Assembly: GCA_030544235.1 (NCBI GenBank)
Contig: CM060466.1
Coordinates: forward strand, 18,905,092 to 18,969,091
Direction of reading: 5' to 3'
Length of the DNA: 64,000 bases
From: Lepturacanthus savala
Lineage: Eukaryota > Chordata > Actinopteri > Scombriformes > Trichiuridae
Below are positions 37,345 to 50,366 of the stretch, in pieces (within the stretch, counting starts at the first letter, position 1; every line of letters begins with the position of its first letter). The notes beneath the pieces were generated by a model. The model saw only the letters and a list, made by a program, of their open reading frames with translations. It was not told the origin of the DNA and did no database searches. The translations under genes and the position numbers were made by a program.

Positions 37345-37622
37345 TTCATTCATCTTCTATACCCCTATATTCCTCATTAGGGTCATGGGGGTCTGCTGGA
37401 GCCCACACTGGAGCACACATACCATTCACTCACACACTCACACCTATGGACCACACCAATTTAGGGTCTCAGCATGTTTTTGGACTGTGGGAGGAAGCCA
37501 GAGAACACACAGACACAGGGAGAACATACAAACTCCACACAGAAAAGTCCCAGACCCAGGAGGTCTTGAACCTGCAACTTTCTAGCTGTGAGTCAACAGC
37601 ACTAACCCCTGCACCACCTATT
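37345..37622 (-). repeat. SINE-like dispersed repeat with tRNA-like head (copy 4)
   Basis: Read on the minus strand it starts GGTGGTGCAGGGGTTAGTGC and has GGTTCAAGACC about 35 bases later, in the positions of tRNA A and B boxes. It then runs through the shared blocks to a GGGGTATAGAAGATGA end. This fuller copy suggests a tRNA-derived SINE origin for the family. Confidence 0.6.
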
Positions 37623-38469
37623 AACAACAATATAAATCCTAATATCAATTAAGATCAATAAATTAAAACCTGAAAAAATCATGGAAATCTATGTTTCCAT
37701 ATTTTCAGTCATCATTTTCACTGAACTGAAAATTTGTGGCCAAATAGTATCAAATGCTTGGCTAAATACACAATATCAGATACAATTGTAAAGTTTTTAG
37801 CTTTTTTTAATATTGCATAACTAATCTGGAATAAATTGAGACATGCCAGGTAAACACAGATCTGAGAGGGGCCAATGTGCCACAAAGACAAAATGCTGCA
37901 AACACAGAAATTATTTAAAACAAAACACACAAACACAAAACAATTGTAACAACAACAACAAAAAAACGCTGCAGGATAAAATGCTGCATCACAAAAATGA
38001 AGCAAAACCAAAGACTCACAAACCCACAAAACAACTGAAACTCCAAATTCAGTCTATAGTCCACTACAGCTGCACAAAAACAGCAGCATGTCACAGTCTG
38101 ATTCCGTTGCCATAGAAACATGACGCAATTCAATGGACTCGAGTGAAAAAAGAACCATAATGATTAAACATGAAACAGAAAAGATTGTTTTCACAAAGGG
38201 TTCAACATGATCAGTCTCCAGTGGTGGAGACACTACTTTATACTCTTTGGTGGTGAATGACGTCACTAAACAGACACTCTGGAGAGAGAAAATAAAAAAC
38301 CTACATAGAGTAGATCCACTAACTGAACTGATGCGCTGAAAGATTCTAAACACCACGTGGTGTGGATTGGGTGTGAAATGAATCAATTTTGATTCATTTT
38401 TAAGTTTCACGGTTCACGTTAACAGGTTTTTTTTTGAGCGGCGCAGGGCACAATCGAGTAGAGTGTCAC

Positions 38470-38483
38470 GTTTCCACGGTAAC
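38470..38483. promoter_or_regulatory. X-box-like site before an orphan ATG
   Basis: GTTTCCACGGTAAC differs at one base from the perfect X-box at the dnhd1 promoter. It lies 12 bases upstream of the ATG at 38496. Confidence 0.4.
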
Positions 38484-38495
38484 AGAAACCGAGCT

Positions 38496-38599
38496 ATGCG
38501 TGCTGCTGTTTTTATTGTGATTCTGATTGCATTGACGCTACTTTTAGCTGCTGCTGCATCTGTCAGCCTCGCTCTTAACTCACAAAACCGAAGGCCGAA
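38496..38599 (+). CDS. orphan first exon, membrane or secreted protein
   Basis: The ATG opens 34 codons of a hydrophobic segment (VFIVILIALTLLLAAAAS) after MRAA, then a polar SQNRRP tail and a good donor (GTATGT at 38600). This looks like a signal peptide or signal anchor exon. No following exon was found nearby. The two bases left over fit in phase with the possible exon at 60516, but that is 22 kb away across nptxr. I do not recognise the protein. It could be chance. Confidence 0.35.
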
Positions 38600-39192
38600 G
38601 TATGTATTCGATTACAAAATATTCAGTGCATCTTTAATTCTGATACAGTGATTGTGTTAATTCAATATCTATAGGACATATTCACAAAATATACATGAAC
38701 ATTATTTTTTGTAGTTTAGTGTTGATTTTTGCAAGCGATTTGGTGGATAAAACACTTTTCAGTTTTGAATAAATGAGCCACAGTTTTCTGTGGTCTGAAC
38801 TATGATATGTCAACAAAAACCCTCAGATTAAAAGTAAACAAATTCTATTCTTATTTATGTTTGAATTGTAACATGGTCTCATGAAGCCAAAATATACTAT
38901 GAACACTAAAACACACATCTAAACATAAGTGTATTTCAACACAATATGAAAACTATATAAAACCTGTATTAGTGCAGTCACGTAACCATGACAACATTAT
39001 ATACTACTAAGATTTATTGTTTACATTTGGATCCCCATGATTTGTTACCAAGGGAACTATACATACATACACTCATAAATGTCTATATGTCATAAGTAGC
39101 TATTTCTATGAAGAACTCTCTAAAAGGAACGGAACTACTAGAAACATCTCTGACCAAGAACAAATCTACCAGCTAAAATCCAACACCAAACA

Positions 39193-39364
<172 letters not shown>

Positions 39365-39375
39365 CACTAGCCAGG

Positions 39376-39915
<540 letters not shown>

Positions 39916-40424
39916 AGCATTATTTACGTTAGGATTCCACTTTTTCACCAAAAATGAACCAATTTAGAAACAATAGATACAAATAAAGTATCAAGTAAAT
40001 AAATGTACCTAAATGTAACCCCCCTGTCTTTCTATTTATCTTCCTGCTTCATACTTATACCACCATCTAACATCCTGTACTTAAGTAAAAATCTCAGCTC
40101 TCTTATTGAATCTGGTCCACATTCAGCTGGAAATTACCTCTGGGTGGAATTCCCATGGAGAGTTTTGACCCAGAATTGTGAATCTGCTCCACTCACAGTT
40201 GCACACACACACAGAAATCCTCAAAAAACTCTGAATGTGAGACAGTCCCAGATTCTCTGTGTGAGGTTTGTGTCTGTTAACCTGAGTTTGTGCATTTAGT
40301 CTCACACAGCCGATGGTGCTGTTTAGCTCAGACTGAAATAACTCCAATACCATCTGGATTAATTTGGAGTCTGAAACAATGATTCTGTCTTGGATCAGAG
40401 TGGATAATAGCCCCTACAGAGGCA

Positions 40425-40675
40425 GGCAAACAGATCACATGAAGATATTTCTCTCCACTTCTGTCCGTTCTGCTCTGATATAAATTTAAACCCATCACCT
40501 CACTTGACCTTCTCTCATCTGCACTGAAGGGCTCTTATCAGCACAATTGACCCAGTTTGGTTACAAAATTGGTTTAAGAACCATCGAAATAGGTCATATT
40601 TCTTCTTCAATTTGTATAACATTAATGTTGCAAAATAGGAAATATATTCTTTTAGAAATATCAGAAGCTATTAAT
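40425..40675 (+). repeat. tandem duplicate block, unit 2
   Basis: Matches unit 1 at an offset of about 1.05 kb at its left end and about 0.77 kb at its right end. The difference is the extra (TA)n and neighbouring sequence in unit 1. Confidence 0.65.
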
Positions 40676-41394
40676 AAATATTGATTCTGTTGTCATTTCA
40701 TATCTGTAAAAAACAAAAAAAAAGCTGTGGATAAAATTATTTCACCATCTTGATTAGGCGATTAGGCCTATATGAAACTTAAATTGATGCAAGTGTTCTG
40801 AACTGTCAAATTAAGGAACTTGTAAAGAATTTCGGAAGCCGTGATAATTAGATGAATTACTATTGTATCAATAGAATGATATATTTTGTGGAAGTACAAA
40901 ATTAAATGTTAAATGAATCTCAATGCATTTGTTTTTTATACTTTTGTATTTATTTTATTCACATGTGAGCAAGCAAGTAAATACACTAGGAGAGGGACTT
41001 GCAAAGAAATAAGAATGTCAAAACAAAGCAGTAGGACATAGAGAAGGTGAAGGAGGTGTTTTTAACATAAGCTTTCATGAAAAGATGCCAGAAGGTGACA
41101 AGAGGCAGATGAAAGAGCAGAGGATGGGGTGGTATAAAGAGCTATGAACAAAGTATTTATAGGGGGGGGTATTCTGTAAACAAGGTCTTAAGGGAAAAAA
41201 ATACTACTGCAGTTCATGAAGAAAACCAAGAAGAACATTTTGTATAATGAAAGTAAAATAACTTCAAACTCAATAGAATGAGAATCAAATTACAGAGTAG
41301 ATGTGCAGAATATGGAGTTCACATTAAGTTGTTAATGTGAGAATGAAGTCCATCAGTATTCCTTTATCAGTAGTCACAATGAGATGATACTACC
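40676..41394. other. intergenic, nothing recognised
   Basis: AT-rich sequence without identifiable structure. Confidence 0.4.
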
Positions 41395-42275
41395 TCAACA
41401 AAATGATCACTCTCTATTAACATCGGCACACACTCCTCCCTCCCAGCTATGATCTCCTATGGGGTTCCACAAGGTTCAACTCTTGGTCCCATTCTATTCT
41501 CCATTTGCATGCTTCCCCTAGGCCAAATTATTTAAAAATAAGACATTTCTATGACACCCAGCTTTATCTTCCGCTCAATTCAAATGACCAATCCAAAATC
41601 CCAAACATCTTCTATTGCATCAATGAATTAAAGTCTTGGACGACAGAAAATCTCCTGCAACTGAATAAAGACAACTCAGAAATCATCCTGTTTGGCCCTC
41701 TGACAACATCAACCCAATACCCAACAGTTTAGGAAACTTGTTCACCCTCATCAAACCTGACATCAGGAACCTTGGCGTCACACATTTGATAAACAGGTTG
41801 ATAAAACAGTTGAAAACAGCTCCTTTATACTATACTGGAATCAACCAATAACGCCACAGCCAGACTCCTCACAGGTTCACAAAAAACAAACAAAAAAAAA
41901 CACATCAACTCAGTCTTTGCCTTGAATGATCCAGCCCTGTCCTACTTGTCTTAACCTTTAATGCCCTACTACCCCTCCAGGCCCCTCAGGTCAGCTAACC
42001 AAGGATTTTTAACAGTTCCACGCTCCTGCCAAAAAAGTAAGTGTGACCCTGCCCCCAGACTGTATAACAAGATCCTTCCCTTCGTCAAACTTAACCCCTT
42101 CTATTGAATCTTTTAAATCAAGGCCTTAAAGCTTATTTCTTTACTTGAACTGCCTTGATTTGTTTTTTACTGCTGCTCTTGTTTTATATGTCTTTTTGCT
42201 TCTTATTATATGCAGCGGTTTATTTGTTTTTAAATGTGCTTCATAAATAAATTGATTGATTAATATTGATTGGCA
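41395..42275 (+). mobile_element. 5'-truncated L2-like LINE remnant
   Basis: The reverse-transcriptase piece reads [17 protein letters not shown] and, in another frame, HFYDTQLYLPL (normally YADDTQLY, so the catalytic box is mutated) and SWTTENLLQLNKDNSEIILF. The 3' part is non-coding and ends in TTGATTGATTAA near 42258, the tail style of L2-clade LINEs. Frames are broken; it is dead. Confidence 0.75.
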
Positions 42276-44076
42276 TACCAACGTGCTGTGAGCAATGTGC
42301 AGCATTGGATGAGAAAAGGTTGAGAAAGATCAGGTAAGGAGGAGAAGTGAGGATTTTCTGTATTTTTGAGTTGGTGTTTTGTGTGACAGAGAATGTGGTG
42401 ATGTGTAAAGGTCAGACACGGATTTCCATAATAATGTGCCTGCCAACCACAAGGAGAGGTCAAATAAGGTGCAGGCTATCTATTATTGAGTAGAAAAAGA
42501 GGTTGTTGATTTGTCAGAAGGGGAGAGGAAGACCACATGTGATGCACAGCAGCAAGACAACATCCTTCTCCATGGTGAATTTCAGCAAACCTCTACAGAA
42601 GACTGCAGTACTAGAAGTGATAATGGAAGTGAATGGGCGCCACAACAGACTCAAAAGAGAGGACAAGTTGGACAGTGGACAAAGCTATTTATCACCAACA
42701 ATTCTGGTAATATGTTGTAATAAAATGAGTGGAGACAAACACCCACACACAGATATGAGGGCAGAACTCAGGACAATAAAAGGGAGAGAAAAAAACAAGA
42801 CAGAAACAAGCCACTTTCGGTCCCCAGAATCTAAACTAAACATGGACAAGCATGCGTTCCAGTTTTTATAAATGCAGGGCAACTCTGTTCTTTTAAAGTT
42901 TTGTGTAAAGCCCTAGTTAAAACTATACATAAACTTACTTTGCTAATAAGCTGTGTCAGACTGAAATGGGATCAACGAAGAGATGGATGAGAGAACTGGA
43001 AAAAGCAATGATGAAAGACTTATTCACTGACCGGATGAGTCACTGTGAGGCTGAGTGGTTACCTAATTGACTGACTGGTTGATGACTGACTGACTCACTG
43101 ATGGACTGATTCTCTAATGGATCAGTATCACAAACAATCTGCAAAATCAGGTTTCTGTGCATGAGCTGCGTTTATCAACTTCCTCGCAGTTTTTATGCAT
43201 TTGCCAATTTGGTTGCATTTGATTTTTTCTACTGCATTTGATTTTTTGTTAAACATTAATGACTCCTTAAATAAGGTTCATACAGATAGACACACACACA
43301 CACAAATCATTTTCCCTTCAGTATATGCATGCATGACACGGTATATGTGTTTACTTTGTGGTGATATTTGAATAATTGTAAAGTAAATGTGCACCAGTAA
43401 AGTACAGAATCAACTGAAATGGTTGAGAATTTCGAGGAACTGTCGTGTAAAAATAAAAATCCTTAAAGTTTATGGTGTGCTCTCTTGGTGCACAAAACTA
43501 AATGAATGTGTTTATCTGTGATCTATCTAAGAAAAATATAGCTGAAACATGAATTAAATTAAACTGAATATTGCGAAGCAGGCTGGATGCTTAATAAGCA
43601 ATTATTCTCCCCATGTATTGAATCAGTGTATCAGTGAATCAGTGAATGACTGATGAGAATGCTGTTATAGATAATAATAACAAATCTTTAACTGAAATGG
43701 TTGTTTTATTGTGAGCATGAAGCAAGTGACACAGAGAATTAGGAAAGTTATGATCCTGAAAAGAATAAAGGATTAACAGGATTAGTTTCCACATGTGCTA
43801 ATGAATAAAGTAACTGCAGTATTGATTAGTAGCAGATAAAACTGGGCTTGTTGGTCATAAATACGGGAATTATATTCCCTACAGAGAAGAGAGGAAACCC
43901 AGCTCAAATGAGACAAACAATACTATAAAATGTTAGCAATGGGAAGTTACATATCAGATCTTAGTTCAGGCTGAGCCAGACAGCAGGAAATGCTGAGTGG
44001 GAGGATCAATGATCATGGTCAAAATGGTCTTAGTTGAAACTGTGAGTAATCTGTTATATCTACATCAAAGATCCAT
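42276..44076. other. intergenic, low-complexity patches only
   Basis: A degenerate GACT-rich stretch lies at 43060-43110. Nothing else was identified. Confidence 0.4.
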
Positions 44077-44078
44077 AT

Positions 44079-44168
<90 letters not shown>
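44079..44168. repeat. (CA)n microsatellite
   Basis: About 45 perfect dinucleotide units. Confidence 0.97.
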
Positions 44169-44171
<3 letters not shown>

Positions 44172-44466
44172 TTCCTTTGACAGCAAAGATGTAGCTGACT
44201 ACATCTAAATGAGATTAGGTGTATATAAGTGTGTGTGTGTGTTTGTTTGGGTCAATTAAATTGCTTAGTTGAAGTGTAATAAAGAGATGTGCAAAAATAA
44301 GCCAAGCTCTCTGTCTCTCGCCTGAACACACATACACAAAACTCAAGAAATGTTGTCATAACCATTTTATTAGTTTTCATCCACCTATTTCACAATATCA
44401 TAGAGAATCCATGAAGATGCAAATAAGGACAAGCAAAACACTGTCACAGCTTTCAACAACCAAAAG

Positions 44467-44469
<3 letters not shown>

Positions 44470-44531
<62 letters not shown>
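44470..44531. repeat. (GA)n microsatellite
   Basis: About 31 perfect dinucleotide units. Confidence 0.97.
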
Positions 44532-44532
<1 letters not shown>

Positions 44533-45520
44533 CCACAGTGAAGTGAAAGAAGAAGAACAAATCATAAAAAAAAAACATTTGACTGTTTTTTTATTGGCAT
44601 TAGAGCCCAGGCAGGCACTTGACAACTGAGTGTCAAATTGTAAGTGGGTCTAATAAAACGAACAGGAGTACTGGTGTGTACAGCATTTAAACCACAGTAG
44701 ATGTCACTGCACAGTGTTGATTGGATACATTGTTTTTCATGTGAGTTGCCAAAGTGAGAATTAAAATCCTCACCCTGGACAGTGTGGCTGTTTTCCTCTA
44801 ACCTCCCTCTGAACATTATTCCTGTGATGACCATTTTGAACCTTGCAAAGTCCCAGCTGTCATTGTTGGGCACAAAGACTCAAATTATTATAGAAGTTAA
44901 CATCTGGGAAACAGTATTATTACACAGATTATCAATTGAAAATGAAATGAGCAAACTGAACAAGAATCTGGATTTTGGACTTCCTCATGCCGGATGACAC
45001 ATTTTGAAATTTTGCACTCTATCTTATCTATGACATGTCTCTAGTTGAGATGCAATATTCATGTCATGGTGCTAGTACTCGTCAGTCTTTAGACATACAG
45101 TTCAGTCATTCTTTAAATTGACCATAATCCTAATTCAATGCTAATTTGATCATGCAGAATATTTTACTCAACTCATTTATAAACTGATGCTTTTCTTTAG
45201 TTTCTGCATCTGTCAGCTCCAAATTATTTCAAAACAGTGTCTAAACTAAAATATCCTGTATGAGTTTGTCCTTGGTTGTTAAAGTACCAGTGTCTAAAGA
45301 ACTATGTGTTTGTTCTGGCCTATCCACCAACACTGCACATTTACAATTTTTTTACTTTCTTGTTCTCTCTTTCTTCTTGGAAATGTGACCTTGCCAAAAA
45401 ACACTTTTCTCATGCAAACATACATTTCATCAGGCTTACAACCAAGGGTTACAACACTGTTTTCCCCAACTCACTCAGGGTTTTGTCACAGTTTAAGTGT
45501 CCTATTGATCGGTGCTTAAT
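44532..45520. other. intergenic, nothing recognised
   Basis: No coding or repeat structure identified downstream of the nptxr 3' UTR. Confidence 0.4.
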
Positions 45521-45533
45521 TAGACATCAAGTG

Positions 45534-46388
45534 TTTATTTCAGAGGACATTTAAGAGCGCGGCTGAAAAAAAGAAAAAAACGCTGCAACTTAGCTTATTT
45601 AGCAGATCTGTGATCGGTATGTGTGAGGCTACAGCGAGGGGGGGGGGGCAGACTGGCACAGAGCAACATTAGCAGAGATACTATACATTACACAATAATA
45701 CACATTTATAAGACCACTGCTTTACCAAATCATGGTTTTCAATACACCGTATAAAACTTAACATACACAGACGTTACTGAACAGGAGCGTGTACAGTTTG
45801 AAAATGAATAAAATGCAACCATCCCCTGTTTAGTGTTAAAATAAATATAACAGCATCGCAGAAATCAGTTTTAACATGAAACACGACCACCTGGACACAA
45901 GATGAGAAGAGACAGAATATTGTGTCACTTTGCTGTAAAATTAAGAAACCCTCAGATCAGTGGAATCATTAAAGGTTCATTCATAGCTGCACAGCCCACT
46001 GTTCCAAATAGCCATGTGTAGTTAACTGGCCCAAAAAGATTAAGACCATCCTACCAGAGCCAATCATTTATCTAATATGGAATGCATTCAATAGATAGTT
46101 GATTCACCTAAACAGTTTCACTAAGGTGACTCTGTTCCATTCTCTTAAACTTACTGTATCTCACTGCAGAATTTAACACGAGCGTGGACACCAACACAAA
46201 AAAACAACAAAACAGATACACCTCTCTTAAAGGCTTAGTAGCTCCATCACATGGTTCAGTCCACCAGTAAGCTTCCCTTCCTCAAACAGATAAAACCCAT
46301 TTTGAATGCCTTTGAAATTTCTCCTTAAATCAGCGACCGAATCAACATTTTAAAACAATCGAACCACCCTTTTGGCTGACTGCTCCCT
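45534..46388 (-). other. nptxr: nptxr 3' UTR (approximate)
   Basis: Non-coding sequence follows the nptxr stop on the minus strand. An AATAAA at 45534-45539 is the most plausible signal I see. The true end could be elsewhere. Confidence 0.35.
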
Positions 46389-49300
46389 TCACTGTTTGGA
46401 GCTGGGTGGGTTGGTTCTCTGAGCAGCGTGGCACGGGTCCAGGGACTCCTTGGTGGCGCCGCCATAGACGTCTACGTCGAGGTCGGTCCAGGGGGCGATG
46501 TTGCCGAGCACCAAGGAGCTGCAGTCAGCCAGAGAGGCCACCTCGGCCGGCTTCAGCACGCGGTCCCACAGGTTGAACTGGGAGAGCTCTCCCACCAGGG
46601 CCTGGGAGGCATCGAAACGCCCGCCCAGTGTATCCTAGGGTAGGAAGAGATGGGGAAAACAAACACGTTTTTTTTTTACACAAAATGTCAAATTGTATAA
46701 CTAAAAAAGAATGATACATTTTAAGTATATAGTCCACCTAGAATATAAAACTTGTTGATAACATGTGTTTTTAATTTTTTAAAAACCTTTTTAACCCTCA
46801 TGTCGTATGTTCCTGATTAAATCTGACCATCTCAACAATCGTCTCTGAAAAATGCGGTAAATTGGATCAGATTCACCTAAGATTCCATGACGTTGTGGAA
46901 AGACTGACGTGAGGATTTCAAAATAAATTGTATTAATTTACATACAATTGTGTGTGTTTTATTCAGTGTTTTACATTGTTAGTGTTTCCAGTCTTTAGAA
47001 ATGAATGGGGGAGACCAGAATTAATCTAAGAATTTGAACTCGGGTACTTCCACATTTGTCAGATGGACACACACATTACACACACATTACATTTGAAATG
47101 GTTTCAAAACAAATATCCTTGGTAACTTTGACTATGTTTCATCTGATTATATTTTATAGTAAAAACAGAAATTGTTTTTAAAACTCAAATTCAAGATGTA
47201 TAAATAACAAATAGAAGTTCTAAACTTGTAACGGTCACAGGAAGTTATGTTAAAAAAAAAAAATCAAACACAAAAAGAGGTGATAGTATATGTATTATCA
47301 TTGCTTTATGATGAGTCTTAATGGAACAGTCAGATTTGACCAGGAACATCAAATTGATTAACATGAAACAAACACAACATGAGGATTTAAGAGAGTTAAA
47401 CTATCTGGTACCAAGTTTTTATGTTACACCACATGGTAGTTTTGTCACTGATCATTTCACGAGATGAGATCAGCCCATTCTGGGTTTATGTTTACTAGTC
47501 ATCTATTGGCCTCTACCACAAGAACCTTCTAATTGTTCCAGTGACACAAATAAGATTTAAAAATTCATTTTAATTTTGTTTTTCATTAAATTAGCAACAA
47601 CAACAACAACAATATAATTGTAAAGTTGTACTTTATATTGCGTTATATTCTCTGCCGTCTTGATTTAAAGAGAAGCGAGAGTTGCAGCGAACCTACAGGT
47701 CTCTGGGAGTTTGTTGCTGATATGTGGCTCATAAAAACTCTACGCTTGCTTCTCCATAAACCTTTTCACTATCACATGCCAGAGCATATTGTAGAGTAAG
47801 TAAAGCAGTGAAATGAAGCTCGGACTCGCAGCAGGGCAGATAAAACAAAACACAACAAAATATTATATATAAATATGGTGGAATATTGCGTATATTGAAG
47901 ATTCGCCCTTACCATCTTATTGTGATTATTATTAATCTCTATTATTATAGGTAAATTGGGCCACTTTTTGATAAATCACTTTCGACAATAACACAAAACC
48001 AAATATGCCTTTCCCATTCATATTTATAATTAATAATGGCTGTTTCTGATTATTTTGTGTTGGATTTATGTGATAAAATATAATTATTTAGGCCCCACAA
48101 ATCTTGAAACATCTGCTGTGCCAATTTTTTTTTTTTTTTGCATGAGCAGTTTTATTTCAAATGGGCATCTCATCAGGCAAAATGGGCCAGATGAGATGGC
48201 CAATGGAAATTCAAATTCAAAATTAATTTATCATCAGTTTTAATGTTAAACACAATTGCTTAGAACCATTTAACTTTTAAAATGCATTAAACAAACAAAC
48301 AAACTCATACTATTGCAGTTATATGTTGTACACACACAAGCTAGCAAACCTACGTATACAAGCTAAGCTATCACTACACCAAAGCTAGAAACCAGTCATA
48401 TGTAACAAGTTAAGTCACACAAACACAACAAAAGTAGTGAGTACATTGAGTTGCACTTATTAAATATGACAATCAACATACTGTACATGTTTTAGTTGAG
48501 CCAAAAGTCTTACATGTATGTTTGTGAGTGACAGAGAGTTTACCATTTTAGCTGGAACCATGTGACCTGTTTGGGGGGTAAGGTAAATTGGGCCACCAAG
48601 ATAAACATCAGTTTTCCAAAAAATATATTAATGTATCAAACTAACAGCATAATTTCTGATGGATGACATCAATACAGATATCATGCATAGTTTTATATGT
48701 GCATATTTGTTGTTATTTTAATAGATTTTCTTATCCGTACAATAGTTTCATTTGTCATGCTACTTACCATGCATTTCTGGTTCAGTCTAGATTTGAAGTA
48801 TTGTCTCACCACCATAGAAACTATAAACTAATCAAATCACCTGTTATTTGTCAACCATGGTTATGTCAACAGTTGAAAATCCTTTGTAGTCATTGGCTCT
48901 AATTTCTGGGGCTGGGACCCCCCCATGGCCCATTTTATCTGATATCACCCTATAAAATGCAGCGTGCAGCTTTATCTGTACAAAACAAACTTTGTTCTGA
49001 TGTTTCACCTTTAATAAGATTAGAAAATGTTCATAACTCTTCCAGGCACCTTTGAAAGGGGGGTATCCCTGGATTTTCCCCATAAAGCTGATCATGACAG
49101 CAATTCATCATTCATGCTGAACAGAGATTATGAAAGTACTCAGTCAAATTGAGACTAGTTGCATCATTGAAGCATCTTGTAGAATTGAACTCACCGCTCC
49201 CACACCTTTTTTATCCTTTATGCAAAGACGACGGGCTGCTGAACGAGCTGTGGGCTCGGTATTTTGACACCACGGAGGACAGATAATGTCAAATTTGGTT

Positions 49301-50285
49301 ATGTAACGTGTCTTGCTCATGAAGGAGCGAGGCAGCCCGGTGTGAGGATAAATATCATTCGGCTTCCGTCTGTTCATGTGTGAACAGATGACAGCGTTCC
49401 TTTGAAACAGCAACTTGTCCTTCTATTAATCTCCCCTTTTATCCATCGTCTGTTCATGGTACATCCATCAATTCATTCATCATTCCATTTATCCATCCAT
49501 TCAACTATCCTCCTGCCTATTCATCCATGACCAGTTTGAACACTCCAATCAATCAGTGTATCTCACCTGCTCTTGGCCCAGTATGAGGACCCCCCCAGGT
49601 TTGATGGGGTGCCAGGCCGCCAGCCCTTCTCCTCTCCCCTTCATCTTCCCTCCCTGGTAGGCTTTCCACACTCCATCCCTCAGGGTCCAGCTGACACAGA
49701 TGTGCTGCCACTCGTCCTGTGGGAGCGATAAAGGCAGCTGCGCCACCTACGGGTCAGAGGTCAAAGTGGCTGCGGTGAAGTGACGGGTCTGATCGTGCTG
49801 CAACATCAGATTTCCAGTCCATTAGGATTGTTTTTTTTTTCTGGACTAGTGGGCAGTAATTAAGGGTGAATTTAAAATCCCTGCCTCAACGTTTCCTCCA
49901 CTGCAGTGTACCCCCCGCTGCCATGTGAAATATTAAAGTACTATAAAAGTAAGGAATAATACTTTATATTAAAAAAGCTGCAAATAGATTGTTTATGCGC
50001 TTTTCTTCTCTACATAAAATATGTTCGATGTGGGCTAAGCTGTAAGAAATGTAAAAATAAAAACCCATAGCAAAAGATTTGACCATAGACCCACTGCAAT
50101 TTGCTAATTTTTATGTTGTGGTAAATCTCTGCCCTTAAAATTATGTCATTATTCTTTACTTCTTTGTTGTTGTTTCCTTTTTTGTGTGTTCAGGGAACCA
50201 TCTGCTTTAGATCCACAATGTCTGTTTTACCAGTGATTCATTATACTGTCAGGCTTAGACAAGGTGAGGCAGAGTAGATCGATAG

Positions 50286-50366
<81 letters not shown>

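Noticed and set aside
37560..37622. tRNA gene on the minus strand
   Set aside because: Only box-like elements are present; no cloverleaf can be formed, and the sequence continues into a dispersed repeat.
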